Positions 32,810-45,410 of a DNA stretch of 64,000 bases are shown one piece after another (within the stretch, counting starts at the first letter, position 1; every line of letters begins with the position of its first letter). This DNA comes from Heloderma charlesbogerti (taxonomy: Eukaryota > Chordata > Lepidosauria > Squamata > Helodermatidae). Where the stretch lies: the NCBI GenBank assembly GCA_026122225.1, contig JANEZZ010002240.1, positions 992,001 to 1,056,000 of the forward strand, given 5' to 3'. The position numbers and the translations under genes are program-made. Below the pieces are notes generated by a model that saw only the letters and a program-made list of their open reading frames with translations, did not search any database and was not told the DNA's origin.

Positions 32810-34668
32810 ATGGCTCTTGCATATTACCTTCACACACAGTAATTCATTAATAAGCTTCATAAAATGTGTGCAGGTCAATACATAGAATCAAGCTTTATAA
32901 GGTGAGGAATAGAGATGGGGAATGCAGCCCCATTAAAACAAACTGTGCAAGGCAGCACAAAGAGATGAAAATACAACTTCGACTGTGGTGGCACGTCAGC
33001 ATTAACGCAGGAAAGGAATTCCCTGGAGGCACTGCAGTTGCAGTACCACTACAGGTCAGTCAATTTGTTTTGCTTGGTATCAGTGCCTGAGGCCATGTTC
33101 GAATTAGCCTATGTACTGTATCATTACATGAGATGAGAAGGAACAAAGCAGTACAGCATGAGCCTTATGATTTCACATTATTGTTAATGACACTGCCAAC
33201 TGGACACCTCCCAAATTTGTCCTGATGCAATCCATCTACAGTTCAAATGGATTCATGTCAAAGAGTTAAAACAGATTAGAATCTTTTGCAGGTGGATTGG
33301 AAGGAGGGTTCTGTGCACCATTGTGACATATAGTATATATAATGTCCAAGTTAATGGGGAACTTAATTCCATTTCCCTGACAGTTGTGAATATTCATGAT
33401 TGCACAGCAGATTTTTATGCACCTTGGAGCAATCAGTGATAGATCAAATGGTTATCATGTATAAGGTCCCAGTTTCTAATCATGATGTCTCCAGTTAAAA
33501 GATGTCAGGTTAGCAAGGCTGGGAAAGACCTCTGGCTAAGATCCTCAAGAGCTGCTGCCAGTTAAATTAGACTGTACTAAGATAGATGGATGGAACGGTA
33601 GTCAGACTCAGTAGAAGGCAAGGCCGTATAGAACTCACCCAATCCTTGCCTGTTGAAAAAGCAGACATAAGGAATTGTAGGCTGTGCACAAATCCTGTGA
33701 TGCATGTAGCTGGGGCAGAGTGTTGTTATTTCAACAATGGGTGCCATGTTGTACATGTATTTCAAGGCCCTGCTTCCCGAACGACTCATTTCATGCAAAA
33801 TCGGGAGTCTGGGGAGGTCTTATGTGGACCAGCTTTCGTTGCACTATGCAGTGACTACCCTGTTCATCTCAACTTTCCTCCTCTTGAACACCTCCCATTC
33901 AGTTCAGTGGGGTTTGCACAGAACAATGTCTAGGTAGATTGTGCCGAAGATTTGGGTGGGGGTCTCCTGTTCCAGGCTCAAAGCCACAGGAGTATTCACA
34001 CAATGTGTGGAGCCTGCTTGGGGGTTAAAGGGTCTATGTCCTATTAAGTCGGCATTAGCTCCAGCCAGGGGGTTGGGATGACTCCTGTCGCCCCAGGGTG
34101 ACAGAGGAGGTTCCTCTTGAGCTGATGGTAGTTTGTGGGAAGAGTCATCCAACTTGGAAGAAAAAGCTAGCTAGGGATAGATGCTTCACTGTCTGCTGGG
34201 GCTCCTCCTGTCTGGAAGCCTCTACTGGAGTCACTGCATTGAAGACCACTTCCTGGGGAACTTTAAGGACTCAACCATCCTCACCTTCAGAGCTCTCCCC
34301 TGACTGGGAAGGGTCAAGTTCCTGGACCATGACAGAATGGCACAAGGATTTCAAGGAATGAAACAAGAACCTTAGGGCCTCAGGTAGGGATCTGGCCTAG
34401 TGAAGTACTCCAGTCTGTATGCACACAGGTCTCAGAGCCCTCTTTTGGCATAGAGAGTATACAACATTGGCCCATGCTACTGTCATGTAGTACAAAACCA
34501 CTGGATAGCCCAGATTTGGTAGATATACCAGGAGGGTGGCCTTCTGCCTTTCAATGGTCAACAAAGCAACCCCTCCTCACTGCCTTACTTTAGGCTCCAG
34601 CTCAAGCCCTTGTTCCAATTCTAGTTCCAGCAACATTGTTTATGGACCATACTCCAGATCTGGATTCA
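32810..34668. other. Unassigned sequence
   Basis: No protein domain, RNA gene or known repeat is recognised in about 1.9 kb of moderate composition. Short ORFs near 33586-33937 and 34098-34361 have no recognisable motif. Confidence 0.4.
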
Positions 34669-34676
34669 GGTATAAC

Positions 34677-35178
34677 TAGGGATGGACGGATCCCCTTACC
34701 TGGGGTCCATGCGGGGTCTGCAGGTGGGGGGAGGTGATCTGGTCCTCACCCCAGAATCCTCCCTGGCTGGCTCCACTCCATGGGGAGTCAGCGGAGCTGC
34801 TGGCTGGCTCTGGCCACTGCCAGACTTCTGGCTGCGGCCGGTCTGAGGATGAAAATGGCATCCGGTGTAGGGGACGCCATTTGCGTCCCTGCTCTTTGCC
34901 ATGATAGGCTATGTAAATATTTATGTAGCCAATCATGGCCAATGGCAGGGAAGCAAATGGCATCTGCTATGCCGGAGACCATTTTGTTCCGCAGCCCAGC
35001 AGCGGATGGCTGCGGAACGAAGACGGCGACCCAGACCAGCTGCCACCAGGTAGGTTCCGTCCCAGGGGGATTTTGGGGGGTGGCGGAGGGTAGTCTGTTC
35101 CGCCATGGACTCCAGGGGGCCAGATTCCAAAGAATCCAGCCTCATTGGAGTCTGTGGCGGATTTCTCCGCCATCCCTA
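34677..35178 (+). mobile_element. H1c element, complete short form
   Basis: The alpha-like end TAGGGATGGACGGATCCCCT starts at 34677 and the beta end GGCGGATTTCTCCGCCATCC with CTA finishes at 35178. The TSD is GGTATAAC (34669-34676) and AGTATAAC (35179-35186), 7 of 8. Hairpins are reduced to one TGATAGGCTATG pair and a GGCATCCGGTGTAG/GACGCCATT arm. Confidence 0.9.
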
Positions 35179-35289
35179 AGTATAACTAGCCATGGCCATG
35201 GCTTAGTTCTTATAGGTAGGACCTGTGATCGATTATAATCCAGTATTGAGGGATGGTTATTGCATGATGATATCCTTCTGTGATGTAAA

Positions 35290-35531
35290 CAGATGTCAGC
35301 ATTGATGGCTTTAAAAGGAGATTAGACAAATTCATGGAAAATAAAGCTATCAGTGGCTACTAGCCATGGTGGCCATATACCAGTTACTGAGAAATATGAA
35401 CAGGTAGGTGCTATTGCATTCATAGTCTGCTTGTGAACTTTACATAGGCAACTGGTTGGCCACTGTGAAGAACAGACTATTGGGCTAAATAGACCATTGG
35501 TCTGATCCATCAGGGCTGTTCTTAGGTTCTT
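35290..35531 (+). mobile_element. CR1-type LINE 3' end, second subfamily
   Basis: Starts GATGGCTTTAAAAGGAGATT and continues through GGCTACTAGCCATGGTGGCC and GGTTGGCCACTGTGAAGAAC to TCTGATCCATCAGGGCTGTT and CTTAGGTTCT. This is a characteristic CR1 3' end, truncated at its 5' side. Confidence 0.85.
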
Positions 35532-35776
35532 AGATGGAAATCCTAAGAAGGCAGGTCCCAATTCATTCATTCATGTATGTGTGCGTGCGTGCGTGCATGC
35601 GCACGCATGTGCATACATGTGCACGTGTCTGCATATTCTAGGATGATTAAGGAATCTGAACTTTGTGAATTCTGATATGAAATGACCTTCTTCATAATTT
35701 TTGGATGAATGTGGGGATCAGAAATGTTGTTATGCACCAGATTTTGCAGTTTTCTGCATGTTACCACATTATCAAA

Positions 35777-35817
<41 letters not shown>

Positions 35818-36238
35818 CCTGCCCCCCTTTCTGTGGGTGTATTTATAAACTACTCCACATCAAAATATATCACAATGGTGTACAACAAATTGAAACACCA
35901 ATTACCAAAAAATTACAATAAACATCCCGAAATAAAACTGTGGCTGGGATTTAATAATCAATCAGGAAATGCTTGTCTAAAAAGAAATGTCTTCAGCAAA
36001 CTTTGAAAATAAAGTAATGAAGGTATGTCCCTAGGCCTAATCTCAGTTATAAGGGCATTCCATAAGGTGGGAGCTGATACACTAAAGGCCCTACTGCTAG
36101 CGCTTTCCAAACACATCCCAATCCATGTGGGACCACATTGTCAAAAGACCTCAGTGACTGGGCAAGATGATAAGGGAAAAGGCAGGTCCAAAGTTGTTCA
36201 GTGATTTGTAGTCTAGTACCAAGACCTTCACTCTGGCC
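35532..36238. other. Unassigned sequence with GT/GC and (CT)n simple repeats
   Basis: A GTGCGTGCGTGC-like tract lies at about 35578-35630 and (CT)n at 35781-35815. The part at 36010-36238 resembles the non-coding upstream region of reptile L2-type LINEs, but I am unsure. Confidence 0.45.
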
Positions 36239-37767
36239 TAGGGATGTCAGAGAATTCCACGACAGATCTTGGGGAGGCCAAATGCCAGTGCATTTGGCCC
36301 CCCAAAATCCATCGCGGAACAAAGCCCCCGCCCCCCCAACCCACGAAAGGTGCGTGGGGCGAAGTCCCCGCCACCCCCAACCCACAAAAGGTGCACGAAA
36401 TGGAGCACTTACCTGCTCCTGTCCATGCTGCTTTGCACATGGCGGCCATCCTGAGGCCGCCATTTGCTTCCTCTTCTTAGCTGCGATAGGCTACGTAAAT
36501 ACTTACGTAGCCTATAATGGCTAATGCAGGGACGCCATCTGCATCCCTGCAGAGGTCGTGATTAGGGATGTACGGAGGTTCCACCACGGATCTCGGGGAG
36601 GCCAAATGCCAGCACATTCAGCCCCCCAAAATCGGTGGCGGAACGGCCCACCACCCCCCTGGGATGGGACTTACCTGGGGCGGATCTTCCTGGCGGCCGC
36701 GGCAGCTCCGGCGGTGGCTCCGGTGGCGGTGCAGCGGCAGCGGTGGCTGCAGCGGCCCGTCTCCTGACAAGCTGCCGCCGCCACCATTTCCAGGTTTAAA
36801 AAAAAAAAAAAAACAAAAAAAGTGATAGGCTACGTAAAGATTTACGTAGCCTATCATGGCTAGATTTTAAAAAAACACCTTGATAGGCTACGTAAATCTT
36901 TAGGTAGCCTATCACGGCTGACTTTAAAAAACCAAAAAAAAAATGCGCGTATGCAAATGGGGGCGGCCATGGCCGCTGCCATTTGTGTTCCTTATTTTGG
37001 CACGTCTTAGTCTACGTAAACATTTACGTAGACTAAGATGGCAAAAATAAGGGGAACGCAAATAGCGTAGACGCTACGCTTTTTGCGTTCCCCTTATTTT
37101 CGCCGTCTTAGTCTACGTAAATGTTTACATAAACTAAGACGTGCCAAAATAAGGGACGCAAATGGCGGCGGCCATGGCCGCCGCCATTTGTATACGAGCG
37201 TTGTTGTTGTTGTTGTTTTAATCAGCCGTGATAGGCTACGTAAAGATTTACGTAGCCTATCACGGCTGACTGCAGGGACGCAAACGGCGGCGGCTACGGC
37301 CGCCGCCATTTGCGTCCCTGCTAGGCAGTGGCTGGATGTCCGGCTGCTGCCGGAGCCGGCCAGCGGCTCTGCAGAATCGCTGCAGAACACAGCCGGCCGG
37401 CCAGGATTCTGGGGAGGGGAGGAATGGAGCGCCTCCCCCACCAGCGAGGATTCCGGGGGGAGAGACGGAATGCCTCCCCCCGCACCATCAACATCATCCC
37501 CGAAAGGTAAGTACCTTTCATACATCCCTAGCCGTGATAGGCTACGTAAATATTTACGTAGCCTATCATGGCAGGGGGAAAAAAGCCCAGCATACACAAA
37601 TGGCGGCGGATACTGCCATTTGCATATGCTGGGTTTTTTTCTCCTGCCGTGATAGGCTACATAAATATTTACATAGCCTATCACAGCTAAATACAGGGAC
37701 GCAAATGGCGGCGGCTACGACAGCTGCCATTTGCATCCCTGCAGGGCTGCCCAGCGGCCAGATGTCA
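36239..37767 (-). mobile_element. H1b element, outer copy, alpha end missing
   Basis: The beta end TAGGGATGTCAGAGAATTCC starts at 36239 after CTCTGGCC. It contains a nested H1 at 36563-37530, resumes at 37539 (after one TSD copy) and stops at about 37767 in CCAGCGGCCAGATGTCAGTG, where BovB begins. There is no alpha terminus and no right TSD. Confidence 0.88.
36563..37530 (-). mobile_element. H1b element nested in another H1
   Basis: The beta end TAGGGATGTACGGAGGTTCC starts at 36563 and the alpha end GGTAAGTACCTTTCATACAT with CCCTA finishes at 37530. The TSD is GTCGTGAT and GCCGTGAT (36555-36562, 37531-37538), 7 of 8, and comes from the GCCGTGATAGGC hairpin base. It contains a perfect 32-bp palindrome at 37159-37190. 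Confidence 0.94.
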
Positions 37768-40420
37768 GTGAGTTTTCTCTTCGCATTAGGTGGCCAAAAT
37801 ATTTGAGCTTCAGCGTCACTATCTGTCCTTCCAATGAGCACTCAGGGTTGATTTCCTTTAGGATGGAGTGATTTGACCTCCTTGCAGTCCAGGGGACTCG
37901 TAAGAGTCTTCTCCAGCACCACAGTTCGAAAGCATCAATTCTTCGGCGCTCAGAGTCCAGCTCTCTCAGCCATACGTTACTACTGGGAAAACCATAGCTT
38001 TGATTAGACAGACCTTTGTCAGCAAGGTGATGTCTCTGCTTCTCACTATGCTGTCTAGGTTTGCCATAGCTTTCCTCCCAAGGAGCAAGCGTCTTTTAAT
38101 TTCATGGCTACAGTCACCGTCTGTGGTGATCTTGGAGCCCAAGAAAATAACATCTGTCACTGCTTCCATTTCTTCCCCTTTTATATGCCAGGAAGTGATG
38201 GGGCCAGATGCCGTGATCTTTGTTTTTCTAATGTTGAGTTTCAAACCAACTTTTGCACTCTCCACTTTCACCCTCAACTAGGGGTGGACGAAAGTCACTT
38301 ACCTGTCCTCGAAGCGTGTTCGCGGTGGGGGGAGGCGCTTCGCTGCTCCCCCCGTGAAGTTCAGGCCGGGGGGGGAGGCTTCCCGCCTTGCCCGGCCGAA
38401 ATTCAGGCCGGGGAGGAGGCGCCTCGCCTCGCCCGGCCACGAACTCAAAAGTTTTTTTTTTAAAAAAAAAAACGCCCCCGTGATAGGCTACGTGACAATT
38501 GACGTAGCCTATCACGGCTAGATCTGCAAAGTCAGCTGTGATAGGCTACGTTAATCGTCATGTAGCCTATCACGGGTGACTTTAAGAAAAAAAAGCGCGT
38601 ACGCAAATGGCGGCCCCCCTAGGGAGCCGCCATTCGCATTTCTTATTTGGTCGCTGTAGTCTACATAAAGATTTACGTAGACTACGGTGAAAATAAGGGC
38701 AACGCAAATAGCGTTGCCCTTATTTTCACTGTAGTCTACGTAAATCTTTACATAGACTACAGCGACCAAATAAGGAACAGGAATGGTGGCTCCCTATGGG
38801 GGCCGCCATTATCCATACGCGCTTTTTTTTTTAAAGTCACCCATGATAGGCTACGTGACGATTTACGTAGCCTATCATGGCTGACTTTGCAAATCTAGCC
38901 GTGATAGGCTACGTTAATCATCACGTAGCCTATCACGGGGGCGGTTTTTTTTTTTCTTTGATTGGAATGGCAGCGGCGGCAGCTGGTCGAAAGACCGGCT
39001 GCCGCTCCCGCCCCGGATGAACACCTGCCGAACCGCCGGCCGGACCTGCCGCGGGAGGGACATTCGCCAAACGTAAGTCCCATCCCGGGGGGGGGGGTGG
39101 GGGGCGGGGGGGTGTGCAGAGAATTTCTCCCCGAAACGTGTTCGGGGGGCCGAACACGTTGGCGCTCGGCCCCCCGAAGTTTCGGGGAGAAATTCTCCGC
39201 CATCCCTACCCTCAACAAGAGGCTCTTTAGATCCTCTTCGCTTTCTGCCATTAGGGTGGTATTTCCTGCGTATCTGAGGTTGTTGATAATTCTCCCAGCA
39301 ATCTTAATTCCAACCTGTGATTCATCCAACCCAGCATTTCTCATGATGTACTCTGCATATAAGTTAAAGAAGCAGGGTGACAATATGTGACACTGTTGTA
39401 CTCCTTTCCCAATTTTGAACCAATCGGTTGTTCCATGTCCGGTTCTTACTGTTACTTCTTGACCCTCGTACAGGTTTCTCAGGAGACAGGTAAGGTGGTC
39501 TGGTACTCCCATCTCTTTAAGAATTTGCCAGAGTTTGTTGTGATCCACACAATCAAAGGCTTTAGCGTAGTCAATGAAGCAGAAATAGACATTTTTCTGG
39601 AATTCTCTTGCTTTCTCCATGATCCAGCGAATGTTGGCGATTTGATCTCTAGTTCCTCTGCCTCTTACTCAACTTGTACTTCCGGTAGTTCTCGGTTCGC
39701 ATACTGCTGAAGCCTAGCTTGTAGGATTTTGAGCATAACCTTGCTGGCATGTGAAATGAGCGCAATTGTGCAGTAGTTTGAACACTCTTTGGCGTTGCCC
39801 TTCTTTGGAATTGGAATGTAAACTGACCTTTTCCAGTCTTGCGGCCACTGTTGAGTGTTCCAAATTTGCTGGCATATTGAGTGCAGCACTTTAACAGCAT
39901 CATCTTTTAGGATCTTAAATAGCTCAGCTGGAATACTGTCATCGCTGCTAGCTTTGTTGTTAGTAATGCTTCCTTAGGCCCACTTGACTTCACTCTCTAG
40001 GATGTCCGGCTCCAGTTCAGTGACTGCACTATCATGGCTATCAGGGACATTCAGATCTTTCCTGTATAGTTCTTCTGTGTATTCTTTCCACCTCTTCTTA
40101 ATCTCATCTGCTTCTGTTAGGTCCCTGCCTTCTTTGTCCTTTATCATGCCCTTCTTTGCACAAAATGTTCCCTTGATATCTCCGATTTTCTTGAAAAGAT
40201 CTCTAGTCTTTCTCATTCTGTTGTTTTCCTCAATTTCTTTGCATGGTTCATTTAAGAAGGCCTTCTCTCCTTGCTATTCTCTGGAACTCTGCATTAAGTT
40301 GGATATATCTTCCCCTTTCTCCCTTGCTTTTCACTTCCCTTCTTTCCTCAGCTACCTGTAAAGCCTCATCAGACAGCCACTTTGCTTTCTTGCATTTCTT
40401 TTTCTTTGGCATGCCAATAT
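37768..40420 (-). pseudogene. RTE/BovB-type LINE on the reverse strand, split by H1
   Basis: Reading the reverse strand, the linker lies near 40216-39974 (RKTRDLFKKIGDIKG). The RT runs from about 39890 to 39209 with CFIDYAKAFDCVDHNKL, and after the H1 insertion the C-terminal region is at 38278-37768 (LGSKITTDGDCSHEIKRR). The catalytic motif YADD reads YAGN at 39261-39272, so the RT would be inactive even without the frameshifts. The endonuclease end is lost near 40420, where a CR1 in opposite orientation begins. The start side is lost into H1 at 37767. Confidence 0.9.
38279..39208 (+). mobile_element. H1a element, complete
   Basis: The alpha end TAGGGGTGGACGAAAGTCAC starts at 38279 and the beta end GAGAAATTCTCCGCCATCCC with TA finishes at 39208. 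A perfect TSD CCCTCAAC lies at 38271-38278 and 39209-39216. It is inserted in the BovB RT without loss of LINE sequence. A beta-side CGTAAGTCCCATCCCG motif lies near 39072. Confidence 0.97.
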
Positions 40421-42133
40421 GGAGTGGTACCTGACAACAGATGACAAAGAAAAGGCAGAAGTGGTCAATTCCTACTTTGGCTCAGTCTTTTCCTGAAAGA
40501 GGGTCTATGACCCTCCTGGCAAAGGTAAAGTACAGGCTGAAGGGGCAGGATTGCAGTTTGAGATCAATAGGCATATGGTCAAGGAACACCCAATTACTTT
40601 GGAGTTCAAATCTCAGTGCCAGATGACTGCATCCTAGAGTACTAAAGGAACTGGCAGAAGAACTCTCAGAACCACTGTATGTTATGTTTAAGAAATCATG
40701 GAGGATGGGTGAAGTGCCAGATGACTGGAGAACAACTAATGTTGTCCCTACCTTCAAAAAGGGTAAAAAGGAGGAACCTGGGAACTACAGACCAGTCACT
40801 CTGACATCAATCCCTGGGAAAATTCTGGAGCAGATGATAAAGCAATCCATCTGGAAGCACCTTGAAAACAATGCAGTGATTACTTGAAGTCAAGAACAAA
40901 TCCTGCCAGATGAATCTGATCTCATTTTTTGATCAAGTCATCTCCCTTGTGGACTGTGGGAATGCTGTAGACATAATATACCTCGACTTTAGCAAAACTT
41001 TCGACAAAGTGCCCCATGATATCCTGATGAGCAAACTAGCTCAAAGTGGGCTAGATGAAACAACGATCCGGTGGATCCACAGTTGGCTACAGAATCAGAC
41101 TCAAAGAGTGCTTATCCATGGGTTCTTCTCAAACTGGGGGGAGGTAATGAGAGGGGTACCGCAGGGCTCAGTCCTGGGCCCAGTGCTCTTCAACATTTGT
41201 ATTAATGACTTGGAAGAGGAGGTGCAGGGAATGCTGATGAAATTTGCAGATGATACAAAATTGGGTGGGATAGCTAATACTTTGGAAGACAGAAACAAAA
41301 TTCAAAGTAATTCTGGTAGACTGGAGCGCTGGGCAGAAAACAACAGAATGACATTTAATAGGGATAAAACCAAGTTCTGCACCTAGCAAAAAGAAACCAA
41401 ATGCACAGTTACAAGATGATGGATACGTGGCTCAACAACACTACAAGCGAGAAGGATCTTGGAATTGATCACAAGCTGAATATCAGCCAACAATGTGATG
41501 TGGCTGCAAAAAAGGCAAATGCTATTTTGGGCTGCATTCATAGAAGCATAGTTTCCAAATCCCGGGAAGTATCAGTCCCCCTCTACTCAGCACTGGTTAG
41601 GCCTCATCTGGAGTACTGTGTCCAGTTCTGGGCACCACATTTTAAGATGGATGCAGACAAACTGGGGAGGGTTCAGAGGAGGGCAACAAAGATGATCAGG
41701 GGACTGGAAACAAAGCGCTATGAAGAGAGACTGAAAAAACTGGGCCCGTTTAGCCTTGAGAAGAGAAGACTGAAGGGAGATAGGATAGCACTCTTCAAGT
41801 ACTTGAAAGGTTGTCCCAGAGAGGAAGGCCAGGATCTCTTCTTTATCATCTCGGAGTGCAGGACACGGAACAATGGATTCATGTTACATGAAGCCAGATT
41901 CTGGCTGAACGTCAGGAAAAACTTCCTAACTATTAGCGCAATATGACAATGGAACCAATTACCTAGGGAGGTGGTGGGCTCTCCCACACTGGTGGCATTC
42001 AAGATGAGGCTGGACAGCCATCTGCTGGGGATGTTCTCTTAATTGGATTCCTGTATTGAGCAGGGGTTTGGACTCTATGGTCTTGCAGACCCCTTCCAAC
42101 CCTACTATTCTAGGGTTCTATGATTCTATAACA
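40421..42133 (+). pseudogene. CR1 LINE, reverse transcriptase and 3' end
   Basis: Frames 40684-40887, 40910-41386 and 41401-41946 together cover the CR1 RT and its C-terminus. Visible blocks are TFKKGKKEEPGNYRPVTLTS, YLDFSKTFDKVPH, the MRGVPQGSVLGPVLFN block and the catalytic FADD at 41243-41254. The C-terminal region with PHLEYCVQFWAP and RRATKMIRGLE follows. The 3' UTR has GGACTCTATGGTCTTGC and ends in TTCTATGATTCTAT. Stops at about 40885 and 41386 and a frame shift near 40900 make it inactive. The RT catalytic residues are intact. The 5' half is missing. Confidence 0.92.
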
Positions 42134-42370
42134 GCCAGACAGCCACATTCTGCACTAGATACCTCTTTTGGACCAGCCCCACATAGAGCACATTTCAGTA
42201 ATCCAGTCTTGAGGTCAGCAACACCTGCACCATCGTGGCTAAGCTATCCACATCCAGAAGTTGGAAGAAGGAAAAAGGCACTCTAGTGTAGCAGATGAAG
42301 CTGGAAAAAGCTGCCGAGAATACTTGGGCCTCCAGTGAAAACAATGGATCTAGAAGTATGCATTTGAATA

Positions 42371-42804
42371 TAGGGGTGTCTGTTGTTGGGAAATCCAGCC
42401 TGCTGGGGGTTTGCTGGACTTCTGTGGTGTGCCTGACTTGGCTTGCGTTTGTGAGCCAAGCCACATGGTTCACCCAAATTCCGAGGACTTTTAATGTTTT
42501 TTTCCTACCTTGCCCATAATTTACACAAATAGAGATTTGCACAAATTACAGCTGCAAATTGCTCAAATGTGCAAGTTTTTTCAAATTACAGCCAACATTT
42601 GCATAGTTTGTGGCAAATTGCTCCCATAATTTGTGCAAATTAGAAAACACACACACACACACACGAAAATCTTCTATCTGGCCTGACTCACTGCAGGCTG
42701 AGTCAGGCTACTTAGCAGAAGATGGAACAAAGCCTGGGAGCGGGGGGGAGCCAATGAAAGTTCATTGAGCTCCACCCCCCAAATGGTTTCCTCCAACATC
42801 CCTA
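42371..42804 (+). mobile_element. H3 hAT-like element
   Basis: The left end TAGGGGTGTCTGTTGTTGGG starts at 42371 and the right end TTCCTCCAACATCCCTA finishes at 42804. The TSD is TTTGAATA (42363-42370) and TTTGTATA (42805-42812), 7 of 8. It has low CpG and no strong hairpins, so it is a family distinct from H1. Confidence 0.85.
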
Positions 42805-42812
42805 TTTGTATA

Positions 42813-44470
42813 TTTATTTGAGAGGGGAAAATGCATGTAAACATATTTTAAGAGAAAACACATATGTAAGTATATTGAAATACATATTTAAATATAAATA
42901 TTTTGAGTGAGGTGTTGTTTTTGAAATTATAGATTGCTGCAGAAACAGTAATATTTGCCCATCCCTAGACATATTTTACCATTCTGTCTGTCCCCTCATC
43001 CTTTGTCTTACTTCCACACCAATCCTATCCCTGATATATTGCCTTGGATGATAGTCCCATTCATCTTAATGGTTGAGTCTTCCAATTAGACCTGCTTACT
43101 TTCACATCCTTAGACTATGAATAATCAGTATGTTGATCTATATCTGTTTTTGCCTATTAATAGAGTTACCAATATTGTGCCCCCTTTTTTAAGTACCTAG
43201 GGAAGAGGGTGGTGAACCTACCAATCAAAGCAAATGAATACACAAGCATTCAAGACACTTTTCTTCTCTTTATTAGAAGTCTAATGTTGGCTCTAGAGAT
43301 CCACAGTCATTTGTAGTAATGTGGCAATTGCTGAATATCCAAATGCTTAAATCTGGTTACTGCAAACACATTACCGCCAGACTTTAAAGGACATTTAAGA
43401 TAATTAGGACTGGGCAGACAGACCTCTCCTTCCCATGGCACCATGTTCAGTAAAATTGGATCTATTGGTTTCATTTTCATCCAAAGTGTTCAGACAGCCC
43501 TTCAAGCAGAATTATTGCTTCTATTAAAATGTGGAGTCACTTCTAACTCTTCCCTTTTTCTCAAGCCGTAATATGAAGCAATTGAGAGTTATGTCAGTGC
43601 GTTAGAAAAGAATTATCGTTGTTATCGTCACTCTCACAGGACCTGATAAATGTCTCAAGCTCACCTCTCTGGCTGAGGACATGGGCACCAAGACTAGACT
43701 TGGCCAGCAACAGCACAACTGAAGTTCTCTGTGGCATGCACGTTTGTGACAGAATGGTCAATAATTCCTTGTGAAGACAAATGTCCCTTTCCATTAAGAT
43801 TGAATTTGAAGTAAATGGCTGTGAAATATGAGACACAACATAGAATACTGGACCTACCTAGTTATCAAGGCTGTGTTTTAAAAAGCCAATATGCATTCCA
43901 ACTGTAGTTCACCTTCTAAGCTGACCTGAAAGAGGAAAGAACTTGGAGACTTGGATGCAATAACAAGCACACTTACTAGTGAGACCCATTGACACTTACT
44001 TCAGAGTAAATATGATTGCACTGTTGCCACAATTCTATCCATACTACTTATTTATTTAGGTATTTCTAAACCACCTTTTATCCTTATGGATATCAGGGTG
44101 GTGTACAAAGACATGATCAATGAGGGATGACCAATTAACTGGGTTTAAGCCCCATTGAACATGTGGGGATCTTCCTTCTGAGTAAACATGTACAGGGCAG
44201 GGCTCTAAGGTCATAAACCTATGTAACCTTTCTTGGAACTAATTCCTGTTGAACTCAGTGGGACTTACATCCAAATAATGTGCATAACCACCTGACCATG
44301 TTCTATGTTGTAGCTGGCCAAAGAATTCAGCCTAGAATTTTTTGGCATTTGAGGTGCACATATGTGTGGGAATGGTAGTGGTAAAAATGCCCCTCAGAGG
44401 TTGGATTCTTCTTCAGGTGGGGCGAAATTTATGAACTTCCAGGTGGGGGTGGGCTTATCTTTCAGATACA
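42813..44470. other. Unassigned sequence
   Basis: About 1.7 kb, mostly AT-rich, with no ORF carrying a recognisable motif. A short CACATCCCTAG-like string at about 42960 could be a remnant end but has no partner. Confidence 0.4.
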
Positions 44471-45410
44471 CATTTCCATAGCAGTGGGGCCACTTTTCTG
44501 CAGTGGCCTCACACCTGTGGAATAAGTTGCCTTCACAGATCCACCAGGCCCCATCATTCATTGCAGGCTTTTAAGAAGGTCCTGAAGGCTTACTTGTTTA
44601 CTCTGGCCTTCCACTGGTTATGTTTTATCAGACTGGGTTATAGCTGCAGTTGTGTTGTAGGTAGGGATGGTGGAGAATTCCTCCACGGACTCCAGTGAGG
44701 CCAGATTCTTAGAATCCCCCCCCCAGAGTCCATGGTGGAATGGACCACTCACCTCCACCACCCTGCAAAGTTCGTGCCGGCCGGATCCTACCTGCCGCGC
44801 CAGGGCCGGGTCCATCCGCTGCCAGACTGCGGATGCAAATGGCGTCTGGCGTAGCGAACACCATGGCGTCTGGCGTAGCGAACACCATTTGCGCCCCTGC
44901 TCTTTGCCATGATAGGCTATGTAAATCTTTACGTAGCCTATCGTGCAAAGGAACAGGGATGCAAAAGATTTACATAGCCTATCACAGCAAAGAGCAGGGG
45001 AGCAAATGGCGTCTGCTATGCTGGATGCCATTTGCATCCGCAATCAGGCAGTCCGGCAGTGGACGGACCTACCCAGCAGCTCTGCGGTCTTGCCACGGAG
45101 TGGAGCCAGCTGGGGAGGATTCCGGGGGGGAGGAACAGATCACCTCCCCCCCGCAGACCCCCCGGTGGACTCGGGTAGGTGGGGTTCGTACATCCCTAGT
45201 TGTAGGTTCAGTCTGATGCTGCTGTTTGCTGTTTTGTGGCACAATTGCTGTTTTTGTTACTGCATCAGTTATTATTGTTGTTGTTGTTATTATTACATGT
45301 GTTTTATTATATGCATATTATTGTTGTATGCTCACTTAGGAGGGCTTCTGCCCTGAAAGGTGGTCTAGGGATATTCATATTTTAAAAAAAGAAATAAAAA
45401 TAAGATGACA
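44471..45410 (+). mobile_element. L2 LINE 3' end, interrupted by H1c
   Basis: The block 44471-44661 encodes a degenerate L2 C-terminus (LWNKLPS-like, then a Phe/Lys-rich tail). The block 45207-45410 is its 3' UTR, ending near AGGGCTTCTGCCCTGAAAGG and a T/A-rich tail. Confidence 0.6.
44662..45198 (-). mobile_element. H1c element, complete short form
   Basis: The beta end TAGGGATGGTGGAGAATTCC starts at 44662 and the alpha-like end GGTAGGTGGGGTTCGTACAT with CCCTA finishes at 45198. A perfect TSD GTTGTAGG lies at 44654-44661 and 45199-45206. A GGCGTCTGGCGTAGCGAACA unit is tandemly duplicated near 44840-44885. Confidence 0.94.

Noticed and set aside
43594..43836. Reverse-strand 80-codon ORF as a small gene
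   Set aside because: No domain, no splice or promoter context, and no similarity that I recognise.
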